A stretch of 64,000 nt of DNA, taken from assembly GCA_025174535.1 (NCBI GenBank), contig JALBUN010000004.1, positions 806,001 to 870,000 of the forward strand. The letters run 5' to 3'. The translations under genes were made by a program, and so were the position numbers. This document shows positions 23,965 to 37,196 of this stretch, piece after piece. The notes under the pieces were generated by a model. The model was given only the letters and a program-made list of their open reading frames with translations, was not told the DNA's origin and searched no databases. This stretch comes from Cantharellus purpuraceus. Taxonomy: Eukaryota > Basidiomycota > Agaricomycetes > Cantharellales > Hydnaceae. The first letter of the stretch is position 1, and every line of letters begins with the position of its first letter.

Positions 23965-25318
23965 TCATATAGTTGTTTCGGTAGGTGTAGATAGTAAAGA
24001 AGATGTGTCATCCTTATCAAGGGATTCCTGAGCTTCAAGCATGGGCTGAAACATGCCATTCTGCTCTCCAAGCTCGTATGTCAGCGTCATTTGGGCTAAA
24101 AGCGTCGGCCCTGTGAGTGGGGAAAGCTCCAACTTTGGCGCAACTCTACTTCAGCCGGAACCCAGGGCTGCTTTGCATGAAAGGTACATACCAGTGATAT
24201 GACATCCTCGAGCATGTGGGCATGACCGACATACATGCCTTTGAATCCAGTATAGTTCGCATTGACGATATGGACATGAAAATGATCTTTATCAAATATA
24301 CAACGTCAGTGTGATGGAATGGCAAATAGATAGTCTTATGTCGTACAGTAGGAAGGCTGGTAATGGATATAAAATCGTAGGGAGTGCTCGCCATCTAAAC
24401 TCCATTTTTCTCTGACAAGCCTTCCAGCCTCACGACGAATAGCTTTCAGCATGGGAATGTGCTCCCGTGTGAGGTCACGTAGAGTAGCAACAGAGCGCGA
24501 GTGGATGATGGCGACAAGATATAGAGAAGAAATCGTCGTCAGATCCCACTTCATGTCCGGGAGAATGACAAATCCTGTCTTTGAATTATCGTCCTCATAT
24601 AAGAGTTTATGAGACTCGACTTTGTGAGAGAGAATGTTGTAAACCCTTCTTAAGGTGACCGGGATTTCAGCGATAACAAAATACACGAACGAAAACCACC
24701 TGCCATTCGAAGCGGGAAGGTGGGCAGTTTTTGATGTACGGTTGAACGATATTATGATAGAGTGAGGGTGTTTCCTTGACCATGATGAGGCGTTGTCTAG
24801 AGTACTGTGTAACAGGTAAGCTGGAGATTGGATAGTTGCCACCCAGAAACAGTCACTTTGCGAATGTGGTCATTAGTTGCAGGAAAAATGACGTTGACTT
24901 TCACGTCTGGAAGTTCGGAGCTGCGAGCCAACCATCCTAGAAGCCAATGATACTTTACGAGGAACCATCAGTGACAGACGTGTTTTAACAGGGGTATGGT
25001 GTACAATGTCATTCCTCTCTATAAGCTCCACTTGCTCCACGAAATGTTGCACCAAAATATGTGCCTGATCGACAGAGAGGTGTGTTCTTTGCAGTGATAT
25101 TATGGCAGGAGCCTCTGAGTTTGCATTATTAGGAAGTCTTCCAAGGACGATCAAGGAGTGAACAAGGGGGTCTGGTGAGGGAGAGGCAAATAAGCAGTAT
25201 AGAACAAGCCAGAAATCAAATAAATACCATCTTTCAGCACCTTTTCGAAGCGGAAATGTCGAAGTAAAGTGATGTCAACATCCATGTGGCCGTGACCACA
25301 TGTGACGGTGTGACTCAT
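23965..25318 (-). CDS. DCS1: scavenger mRNA decapping enzyme DcpS (Dcs1-type)
   Basis: HIT-family pyrophosphatase that hydrolyses the m7GpppN cap left after 3'-5' mRNA decay. Signals in order: N-terminal domain RHFRFEKVLKD and VLGRLPNNANSEAPAI, a middle block ILPDMKWDLTTISSLYLVAI (a DcpS hallmark), IRREAGRLVREKWSLDGE, RFYIHYQPSYY, then the HIT triad HFHVHIV, with the second half split from QPSY by an intron near 24290-24345. The tail reads LTYELGEQNGMFQPM and ends at a TGA (23965-23967). Two in-frame ATGs (25318 and 25285) are possible; the second (MDVDITLLRHFRF) matches family N-termini better. The last intron (about 24105-24188) uses a GTACCT donor if the frame is to be kept. It is divergent from RanGAP with about 140 bp between. 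Confidence 0.93.
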
Positions 25319-25457
25319 CTTATGTCGTGCGTCAATGCAGTTTGGCCGTGGGAATGTTCTAGTTGGTGGTGGTAGGAAAACAAACGCGCTCCTCACTTCA
25401 GGCCACACACGATCTTCACGAACCCAGTTGACCCTCATCATACCCAATACCGAACCC

Positions 25458-26601
25458 ATGTCCACATTGGTCTTTTCCATCCATGGCCAAGGCCTACATC
25501 TGAACACAGCCGCAGATATCGAACCGCACCTACACGACCTTCGTGCCATCTCTGAGACAGTGCAAGAGATCCACTTTGGCGGTAATACCATTGGCGTTGA
25601 AGCTTCGCTCGCGTTATCAGAGGTCTTGAAAGATCTCAAGGCATTAAAAGTGCATCCTTCATGCCACAATCATTTTATATCTAACACGAGCCGTGCAGGT
25701 AGCAGATTTCGCGGATATCTTCACCGGACGACTGATCTCCGAAATTCCCACTGCACTGTCTGCAATCTGTGACGCACTCAAGGACAGCCGCACACTCGTC
25801 GAGCTCAACCTCTCCGACAACGCGTTTGGCGGCCGGTCCGCCGAGCCCATGGTGCCCTTCTTAACCCACAATCGAACATTCCAAGTGCTCAAACTGAACA
25901 ACAACGGGCTGGGTGTGTCTGGGGGGACCACGGTCGCAAACGCACTGTTGGAATCGGCACGACTAAGCAAAAAAGAGGGTAAACCCTCCAACTTGCGCGT
26001 CGTCGTCTGCGGTCGGAACCGGCTCGAAAACGGAAGTGCACCAGTGTGGGCGGACGCGTTTGCCGCACACGGCAACCTTGTCGAGGTCAGATTGCCTCAG
26101 AATGGAATTCGACCCGAGGGTATCGAGAAGCTCGCCGTAGGACTCTCGAAAAATCCAAACTTGGAGCACCTCGACTTGCAGGACAACACTGCCACTGTGA
26201 AGGGAACGCGTGCCATCTCCAAGGCGCTCCCTTCATGGCCCCGTTTGCGGATGCTCAACCTGTCAGATCTATTACTCGGCGGACAAGGGGGAATTGCGCT
26301 GGCGCTTGCTTTGGGCCAGGGGGCAAACACATCGCTGGACACTCTGAAATTGCAGTATGGAGAGCTGGACAAGCGGTCGTTGGATATCCTCGCGAAAGCG
26401 ATTCATGATACTTTACCGAATCTGACTACATTAGAGCTTAATGGGAATAAAGCGGACCCCGAGGATGAGTGTATCGAGAATATCAAGGCGGCTTTGGAGT
26501 CACATGGACATGGGGATGCACTAGATGAGCTAGATGATATGGAGGAGGTCAATGAGGAGGAGGAGGAGGAGGAGGAGGAGGAGGAGGAGGAGGAGGAGGA
26601 G

Positions 26602-26633
<32 letters not shown>

Positions 26634-26739
26634 GGAGAAGGAAGAGGAGAAAGCTCCCGAGACCAAGACAGCCGATCAGGCGGCAGACGACCTTGCAGAT
26701 CTGATGAGAAAAGCGAGTCTTAATGGTGGTTCATCATAG
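25458..26739 (+). CDS. RNA1: Ran GTPase-activating protein RanGAP (Rna1)
   Basis: Cytosolic activator of Ran GTP hydrolysis that maintains the nucleocytoplasmic gradient. Leucine-rich repeats fill the protein: NLSDNAFGGRSAEPMVPFL, LKLNNNGLGVSGGT, VCGRNRLENGSAP, RLPQNGIRPEGIEKL, LDLQDNTATVKG, LELNGNKADPEDE. The catalytic arginine is expected in DIFTGR (about 25714-25731), just after the single intron (about 25650-25698), and the family's CGRNRLENGS loop is exact. The protein ends in a long acidic tail of about 30 consecutive glutamates (26554-26650) followed by a Lys/Glu stretch and a C-terminal helix ADDLADLMRKASLNG. This matches the S. pombe Rna1 layout, with a longer poly-Glu run. Start ATG 25458, stop 26737-26739. 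Confidence 0.97.
26554..26650 (+). repeat. GAG trinucleotide tract coding poly-glutamate in RanGAP
   Basis: About 30 codons are almost all GAG, with only a few GAA or AAG interruptions, mainly at the 3' side. The near-pure GAG part indicates recent slippage expansion; an acidic tail at this place is a normal feature of RanGAP. Confidence 0.85.
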
Positions 26740-27130
26740 GTACGTGTTCAATGCATTCGTAGGATCATCATTTAGTAGCCATTTGTCAATAGTAGTTTCG
26801 TGTTTCAACTAATTACACTGACGACTTGGTACGGCTTGGGAAGACTTGGGTATTGTGGATAAATCGACGTGCTGTTCGTGCGGTGTGGACGCATAGGATG
26901 ACGTTGCATTAATGCAACGGTACCTGCTTATGGATATCACCCGCAAGGGCTAGAATTGGTTGTCCCCCAAAAATGTAACGTCGAAAAGCGGCCGGTAGCC
27001 GCCTAGTTGACCAAGTTCATACAGCTGGGGGAAACGTATATTCAGTGATGCCAGACATCCTGATAATACAAGCGAGTAGAACTACACACATAGCAATACA
27101 TGGTTCTAGAGACAGAACTGGTATGGGATG
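26740..27130. other. convergent spacer RanGAP / CFD1
   Basis: This 391-bp stretch between stop codons includes GACGTTGCATTAATGCAACG (26898-26917), a near-palindrome (TTGCATTAATGCAA core) that can fold back. Otherwise nothing is recognised. Confidence 0.4.
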
Positions 27131-28145
27131 TTATGGCCGCGGTGCTGGGGTAACGGCTGGTAAAATTTTTAGACTCCCTATAACCTTCTCTGCCATTGAT
27201 TCAAATAGCTTGTGCGTCGGTGTTCGTCGATATCCATCCAGAACGGTAAATCCCGTCTTTTCCACTGCACCATCATCACCTTGTCCCATAACATTATGTT
27301 CTTCTTCCACCTTCCCTTCCTCCTCTCCTTGCCCTCCATGATCCAATAATGCCATCAGCTGAGTATCGACTGGCAGGGAACCCAAAAATGGTATGCCCTC
27401 ACGTTGTGCCATCGCCTCACCCCCACCGGTAGAAAATACGTTCGTGACTTCACCACAGCATGGACATGCATACCCGCTCATATTCTCTACAAGCCCTAGA
27501 ATAGGTAGAGAAACGACTCGCGTGAAAGAGAGGCATTTCATAGCGTCTGTGAGGGCAACGACTTGCGGGGTGGTGACGAGGATGGCTGATAATCGGGACT
27601 GCGCCTGGAGTGGTGCGAGGTGCTCCATGAGCGATAAATGCTCGTCAGAAGTACCTATGAATCACATTATTGAATTTCAATGGTGTGCTTTCAAGTATAT
27701 TCGGCCACAAACCAGGCGGCGTGTCCACAACGAGATAATCGAGCTGCCCCCATCGCACATCGCTCAGAAATTGGCGAATCATTGCGTTCTTCTTCGGACC
27801 GCGCCATACTACTGATTCCTCCCGCCGTTTCAGCAAGAACCCCACGCTCATACATGCGAGACGAGCTGCGGGGCCATCGGCGTATACTGGTACCCATCCA
27901 TCTGAGCTTTGATGCACGCCATGCTTGTCAAGTCCAAGCATGCGGGGTATTGAGGGACCGGTGAGGTCTATATCAAGGATCCCTACGCGGGGAGGAGGTG
28001 CTGAGGACGCCGGAGAAGCGTACAGCGAGAGGGCAAGTTGAGCCGCAACAGACGACTTTCCGACGCCGCCTTTTCCGCTAAGGACGATGATGATATGCTT
28101 CACGTCTTTGAGCCGCCGCGAGACAGGCGTATCGTTCATGCCCAT
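27131..28145 (-). CDS. CFD1: cytosolic Fe-S cluster assembly scaffold CFD1 (NUBP2)
   Basis: P-loop NTPase that forms the CIA scaffold with Nbp35 and carries a bridging [4Fe-4S] cluster. Seen: Walker [64 protein letters not shown], then after one intron (about 27633-27700) [29 protein letters not shown] (the CPxC cluster ligands) and STGGGEAMA. It ends [11 protein letters not shown]. It lacks the Cys-rich N-terminus of Nbp35, which identifies it as CFD1. Start chosen at [13 protein letters not shown] (28143-28145) or the next Met (28139); the frame stays open upstream, but that sequence lies in repeats and has no family match. A Gly/Glu-rich insert ([13 protein letters not shown]) lies late in the protein. 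Confidence 0.93.
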
Positions 28146-28203
28146 GCTGGTCAACGAGCGCGACCGCGTCTTTGTCAGCAGAAGTTCCGCGCCACCGGGA
28201 GGG

Positions 28204-29096
28204 GGTCCATGGACTGCGGTCCACAGACCTATAGACCACACCATTGACACCCACGACATGTACCACAAGCGCACTGCTACACAGTCCACACCATCGACAC
28301 CCATGACGCGTCCATAAGATGCTCTTGTTGACTTGTCATTGCAGGGGCCTCCGACGTTGATGACGGCATTTGAAGTGTCTTGTTTAGCAAACTACTTGTA
28401 GCTGAGGCCATTATATCCCTCATAGCATTTTGCGTCTGTGATTGTGCGTGGGCAGCGAAGATCATTTATAATGGTATGTCTCTGTTTCCCTCATTCATTT
28501 CACGTGCTCAACAACTAAGTGGCGGATTCTATCTTGAAGGACTACATCCCACGGGTCTCGTTTAATATATTGGGTCTCAAATTGCTGGACAGGAAGCCCG
28601 CGGACCCCCTTGGTCCCAGCATACTGGACAGTTTACCAATTGGGTGTCTTACGCTGTCGGGATTCCCTCGACCTCTTCTGCGGGGTTTAGCTGGGGCACC
28701 GCTCCCTGATTCGATTGCTGCAGTGGTGGTTGCATGACAATGGGATCACATTGTCAAGGGATCCTTCCATGGCGATAAGGGGCCAAAGGCATTTGCTAAG
28801 GAACAGCAGCTGATCACAGGCGACCCATAGGGTCAAATGCAGCTTTGAGTTGGTCAAACAAGCTGTGCAGTCCATGGATGACAATGAGAGCAACGATGGG
28901 GCGCCATGTGGTCTGCTCTGCATCAAGCACAAGCCCATTTTGTGGTTTGTTTTCTTAACATGGATTTCCCTATAACAGTGGAAATGTGCAGCAATGGCAT
29001 GAATAACTGAGTGTCATGACTGTCACAAGTCTTACATGTGGCCACTGGCCCACAACAGTCCAGGTCCACGGGTCTGTGGACCATGGTCCATAGACC
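28204..29096. mobile_element. possible element bounded by 26-bp inverted repeats
   Basis: The segment 28204-28229 read in reverse complement matches 29071-29096 at 22 of 26 positions (both share GGTCTGTGGACC and GTCCAT.GACC). Between them lie about 840 bp that resemble no conserved gene but hold two consecutive open minus-strand stretches: a basic one (GSGAPAKPRRRGRGNPDS, about 28550-28735) and a Ser/Thr/Gln-rich one (about 28310-28465). These may be remains of one coding region. No target-site duplication was identified. The left end is about 60 bp upstream of the CFD1 start. Confidence 0.35.
28236..28307. repeat. direct repeat, 22 bp, two copies
   Basis: The block at 28236-28257 (begins CCACACCATTGACACCC) recurs at 28286-28307 with two C/T changes, 50 bp apart. 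It lies inside the inverted-repeat-bounded segment upstream of CFD1. Confidence 0.7.
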
Positions 29097-30429
29097 ACTT
29101 ACTTGCCAGTAGCTTGGACGCTCTCAGGTGAAAAACGAGAAAACGAAAGCCGGCGTCAACAAAGAGGATAAGGCGTTCAGGAGTTCACAACTGAGCACAT
29201 GGCTTCAGTTCACCTAGTACCCAAATGTAGGAGTTTACAACTGAGCGCAAGGCCTTCAGCTAAACAATCTGAGGACGTGACCCGTTGCCCAAAATGGTGG
29301 GCAGAGGCAAGAAGGAGACCACTTACACAAGCATCCCTTTCCCCATCCTAGGCAGCGGGTTTTGAGCTTTGTCAGCTCGTACCTCACTTTCAGCTCAACC
29401 TGTTCCAAAAAAAAAAAAAAACATATCACGTGACTAAACATTTACCGCATTAGGAAAGAGAGAGGGGGTACGAGTTGCTGAAAAATAAAATCCGACATCA
29501 TGGGTAAAATTCCCATCCCAACACGCCCTTGTCAACCACGGCCAATGCGGCCTCTAGCACAAGGTTTGATTCCAGCGACACGCCCACTCTAGACTCGCCC
29601 CAATGTAGCCTCAAGCTCACACTGGGCCAGACTCTGCCAGTCTGGGTCTGGGTTCGGCGGGGCTGCGCCTTTGAGTTTCACTGCACGTCTGCCGACGCCT
29701 TCAAGTCGCCAATATTACAGCGTTGCCATAAATATGTACTGATGCATGCAAATAGTCTTCCTCTCAAAGCGATCCGTGTCCCACTATGATAGGTCCAATG
29801 CAAGTCTAATGACAGCAGGTCAGTCAAGCAGGTTCTGCAGGGTTCTGACTGTACTGTAATTAGCTGCGGCCCAGTGTTTGTGCATCATGTGGGCCACTGG
29901 TGTTGCCGCGGCTCCGGCACGGCTTGATGCGGCTTCAGCGTTCTGACAACAGAATCTGCAACATAGACCAGTGAAAAACTAATCTGAAAGGACTCAACAT
30001 AAAGGATAAAGTAGAATATTTATCGTATATGGTTGCTGCGATGCTCAAGTATCGGCTGAAGAGCTTGGGTCGTCGTCGGCTGGTTGGGAAATATCAGCTG
30101 GTTCACAAAGTTGACTGTTTACAATAATATGCGGGCTGAACTCGCAAATATTTATGCTCTCTATCAAAGACAGAGAAATTGGCTGGAACCTACAAAAAGA
30201 TTGGATACATACGAGTCAGTAGCGTATCGGAAACCAATAAAACAACCTGGTTGGTCTGTGGAGCCGGAATACGAGCCGACGGCAACTTTACCGTGGCTCT
30301 TGTTAGACGCGTGTTCAACACGAGGTTCAGAACCTTGGCATGCCCTTATGCGGCATGCGCGCCTGCGCATGCACTCTTAAAAAAGGCGACACTTTGTTCT
30401 CGTGTCTGTCGAGTCTTCACGATTCCACG
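29097..30429. other. gene-poor stretch upstream of GH16
   Basis: No supported gene. Features seen: the 50-bp tandem repeat, a run of 15 A at 29407-29421, and a palindrome TCACGTGA at 29426-29433. The poly-A could mark an old retroposed sequence, but no target duplication or tRNA-like head was confirmed. The final few hundred bases should contain the GH16 promoter. Confidence 0.4.
29179..29265. repeat. tandem direct repeat, period about 50 bp
   Basis: AGGAGTTCACAACTGAGC at 29179-29196 and AGGAGTTTACAACTGAGC at 29229-29246 each continue into a similar RCA.GGC.TTCAG block. Two diverged copies of one unit in a gene-poor region. Confidence 0.65.
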
Positions 30430-32247
30430 ATGTACCTCAGATCTCTTGGCTTCCTGTGGAGCTTGACTCTTATAACTGGCGCACTGGGATATGAGTTGGT
30501 GAGACTGCTTGCCAACATGGGTAATCATGACTGAGCCTTGGTTGAATGCTAGATTCGCGAGATGTCCGGGTCGTCGTTCTTCGATGCATGGACTTACTAT
30601 GGCCTTTGGGACAACCTCACGCTGGGAAGTGTCAACTATGTCGACAGAGACACGGCGTTCGCGAATAATTTGACTTATGTCACGGCGCACAATACTGCCA
30701 TCATCAAGGTAGACAATTTTTCTACGGTTGCATTCAACGAAACACGAAATTCAGTACGTTGCTCTTGTCGGGGTCTGGCTGAGCGAAGCTGTTTCTGATT
30801 CTTTGTACAAGGTACGGATTACGTCTAACGACTTTTATGATATAGGAAGCCTCTGGATTTTTGACGCGGTTCACTTACCGGTGCGTTGTGCCCATCATTG
30901 TTCGTCATCATTTGACAATGTTGTGTCTGCTCAGTTTGGTTGTTCTGTATGGCCAGCATGGTGGTCTAAGGTACATATATGTGTGTATTTTCGGGACTGA
31001 TTATTGAACGTATTCCGCCGATCCCTTGGCAGGGACCAAACTGGCCTCAGGACGGTGAAAGGTTTCCAGTTCGTCTATGATTCGCTACTTAAATTCAATT
31101 CAGGAGAGATAGACATCATTGAAAACATTAATCTGGCCCAGAATAATCAAATGGCTTTGCACACCACCCCAGGGTACGTCTGCAGCCGTTCTTCAATACT
31201 CCAAAGTTGAGTCTTGGGATCTTGGGCATTAGCTGCACCCGTACATCAGTCCCGAATCAACCTGGGCTAACCGGCACGAACTCTGATTGTTCCCCGGGCT
31301 CCGGATGCGTTATCCGAGATCCAGATCCAAGGAGTTGGGGCCAAGCCTTTTCAGATTCGGGAGGAGGTGTGTGGGCGACCCAATTTGACGTTCAGGGAAT
31401 ATTGTAAGCACTTGTTTGTTGCGCGTGGTCATACATTTGATATTTGTCCATACTATAGCATGTGGTTTTGGAGTGTATGTTTTACATATTTGCATTCAAG
31501 ATTCGCTAGATTGATGTACTCCCGGCAGCGTGCTGACGTTCCAGGGTCACTTTCGCCGTCTGCACCTTCTACGTCACTTGATATATCATCTTGGGGGCCA
31601 CCTACTGCATCTTACCTTTCTACCACATGCAACATCTCTCAGTTTTTTACCTCGCAGCAACTCGTGATAAACATTGATTTATGTGTGAGCAATAATTATT
31701 ATAATATACTTCAATACCCAGTCCTAACTTATAAACCTTGTTTTGACTGGTACCTCAGGGTGATTGGTGCGTCAGACTGTACTCAAAATTGCCGGTCTTG
31801 CTAAGGACACTACATCTGTATCAAGGGCTGGCGTACCTTCAATCTACCAGTCCTCATGCGCATCGCAGGCGCCAAATGATCCCACCAACCCGGTATCCTC
31901 ACAAAACCCTCATACCCCGTCATGCTATGCAGACAATGTAGTAGGTCCAGGGGCTAGATATAATGATGTGAGCATAAAAAGATTTACCTATGGCATCTTG
32001 AAAGCTTACGTGAACATAGGCATACTTTGAAATCAATCACATCAGAACATACACTACCGCCGCAGCGTCTGTTCAGGCGTCTGCCACATCCACATCCACA
32101 TCGAGTTCTACTTCTGGTCTACCGAATGTAGGGGCAGCGGGAACCAATCTTCCTGCTAACACAGGCACTTCATGGCGACATGCATCAACTCCGATTGCGT
32201 GGACCATCTGTTTCGTCTTCATTATTGCTGGACCTTTATTCTTGTGA
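30430..32247 (+). CDS. secreted/anchored GH16 endo-beta-glucanase (laminarinase type)
   Basis: Glycoside hydrolase family 16, retaining endo-1,3(4)-beta-glucanase likely acting on fungal or plant cell-wall beta-glucans. A signal peptide is clear (MYLRSLGFLWSLTLITGALG). Then come SSFFDAWTYYGLWDNLTLGS and SVNYVDRDTAFANNLTYV. The catalytic block is DGEIDIIENIN (ExDxxE, about 31100-31125), preceded by CSVWPAWWSKGPNWPQ. Later family segments: CVIRDPDPRSWGQAFSDSGG, ADVPGSLSPSAPSTSL, INIDLCGDWAGVPSIYQ, CYADNVVGPGARYNDAYFEI. The end is a Ser/Thr linker (SATSTSTSSSTSG) and a hydrophobic C-terminus (WTICFVFIIAGPLFL), suggesting a GPI signal or membrane anchor. About ten short introns break the gene, which is why no single frame is long. 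Stop TGA 32245-32247. Confidence 0.9.
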
Positions 32248-32668
32248 AGCTCTCAATTTGATACCTTGTATTGTTTGCTTTGGACAATTAGGGAAAAAAT
32301 CTGTTGTTATTAGGTACCATTATGACGGACCCAGCAACCTTGGAGGGTTACCGAGTTGCGATCTCGCAGAGTCTTGAACATTTCCTGCTCTGCAGGTTCA
32401 GGCAATATCTTGTACCGACTTCAACGCAATTTTATGTTGATGTATACTAAGTATTTCTACCTGACGAGTATCCCACATGTTATTGATAGCGGCGATGGCG
32501 GACATCCCCAGAGCTGTTGATCAATCGTAGCATGCGCCTTCAATACTGAGAAGGCATGTATCCAACCTGTCTGTGTCAAGCTAGGGAAGATACCCAAGAG
32601 CTGCTGGGTATTGATTTCCAAGGAGGATATGCCCTGGAATCTACTGTTTGCGTTGTTGTCATGTGAAG
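32248..32668. other. convergent spacer GH16 / acidic protein
   Basis: No further gene is supported. A minus-strand open frame of about 88 codons (32457-32723) may include part of an alternative 3' exon of the neighbouring gene, but it shows no conserved pattern. Confidence 0.35.
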
Positions 32669-33768
32669 TCATCTGATGATGCTCAGCTGGATATACAGCA
32701 ATGACAAGATAGAAACATACCACGCAAGCTTGGCAATAATCATCATACGTGTGAAATCGTCAAAAGAAATAGACTTGTCACGAGAGGTGGAGAAGAGGGA
32801 AAGCATTTCCTCAATCTGCCAGGTAGAGCAAAGTTGCGCAAGTTAAACCCAGAGATATCAAGTGACAGAGACAACTGAAACACTACCTCCTCAGCTTTGA
32901 TCTTTTCTTTCAATGTACCTGCAACCCTAACAATATCTTTGTACATGATTCGCTTCATCGTGAGATCACTATCCGAAAGCGGCGGTGACGACGGAAAGAA
33001 GAGGGCAAAAGCATCCTGGGATGCCCGCTTCTGACGTGGCGTTGGTGTAGTGTGAGAAACAGATGTGGAGTTGCGTTTAGCTTTGTGAACCCTGGTCTTA
33101 CTCTTGCCTTTTGAGGATGACGGTTCCGCGAAGTATTCATCAGAACTTGCGTCGGAAACGTTACCAGACGATAGCGAACTAAGAGAGGATGCTTGGTATG
33201 CCTCGTTTTCGTCGTCGCCATCTTCGTTTGTTTCACCTCCAATGTCTTCCCATGATGAGTTGTTTTGTACTGCTGAATCTTCCTCGTCAATCAAAAATCC
33301 ACCTGCAACGTCCTCACTTTCACGACCACCTATAATCACAGAGCAGACAGCGCGCCAGTCCTTACGGCTGACTGCACCTTCTGGGCCCTCTTCACTTACG
33401 CTGGATACTCTGTCAGTTCTTGCACCAGTCCTCCATCCTCCAGCGGCGTTCCGGAGAACTTGCAACACATCTTCATCATCAGGGGGCAAGTCAAGATGCT
33501 GAAGTGCAGATGGAATGAGAGATATGGCGATAAGATCATCATCCGAAGGCCGGCTGTCATTAGTCTCGGAGAGTGTGGAACCGCCACGACACGGGTCATC
33601 ACTTTCAATGATGAAGCCACCGGCGGATTCTGAGTTGGCCACAGCGGGCGAATGCCTATGCTCTAATCGTGACGACCCAACAGACAGTTTCGACTTGAGT
33701 GCTGCATCGAAAGCTTCATCCACTTGAATTTGTACGGTACGGGGGAGTGCCTCGAAGTCCTCTGACAT
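32669..33768 (-). CDS. acidic Ser-rich protein with C-terminal EF-hand-like segment, function unknown
   Basis: Not recognised as a named family. The protein has short repeated blocks of the type GGFIIESDD and GGFLIDEED, an acidic Ser/Asp-rich middle (SSLSSLSSGNVSDASSDEY), a basic nuclear-type stretch (KGKSKTRVHKAKRNS), then a helical C-terminus. After an intron (about 32822-32888) comes IEEMLSLFSTSRDKSISFDD and FTRMMIIAKLA, which resembles an EF-hand helix-loop-helix with a degenerate calcium loop. The first Met used here (MSEDFEALPRTVQIQVDEAF, 33766-33768) leaves room for a divergent promoter; an upstream in-frame Met at 33873 would put the start 5 bp from the TRM4 ATG. The 3' end (stop near 32669) is uncertain because an intron may follow KLAW. 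Confidence 0.65.
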
Positions 33769-33878
33769 GTCGCCGCCTGTCACGTGACCAAGTGTCTCTG
33801 GCAAGCTGAAAACACAATCAAGTTTGTAATCAAAGTCTATCTGGCGTTGCGTCTTGTTGTACCGTGACCGCATCGCTT
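33769..33878. promoter_or_regulatory. divergent promoter with palindrome GTCACGTGAC
   Basis: The 110-bp spacer between the acidic protein (if it starts at 33768) and TRM4 carries GTCACGTGAC at 33779-33788, a perfect 10-bp palindrome containing the bHLH (Cbf1-type) core CACGTG. The same 10-mer recurs at 41836-41845 in another divergent promoter. Confidence 0.5.
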
Positions 33879-37168
<3,290 letters not shown>

Positions 37169-37196
37169 AATATGAATACAGGTTGATATAACTGAA

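Noticed and set aside
27393..27815. 140-codon plus-strand open frame
   Set aside because: Antisense to CFD1, including its CPCC region; a shadow frame.
27645..28304. Longer CFD1 N-terminus from upstream start
   Set aside because: The extra residues lie in repeat sequence (direct repeats and inverted-repeat end) and match no CFD1 protein.
29407..29421. Run of 15 A as a LINE/SINE tail
   Set aside because: No target duplication or recognisable element body upstream; a simple homopolymer is enough.
29563..29573. GGTTTGATTCC, like a tRNA B-box
   Set aside because: No properly spaced A-box or cloverleaf around it; not a tRNA gene, and too weak for a SINE head.
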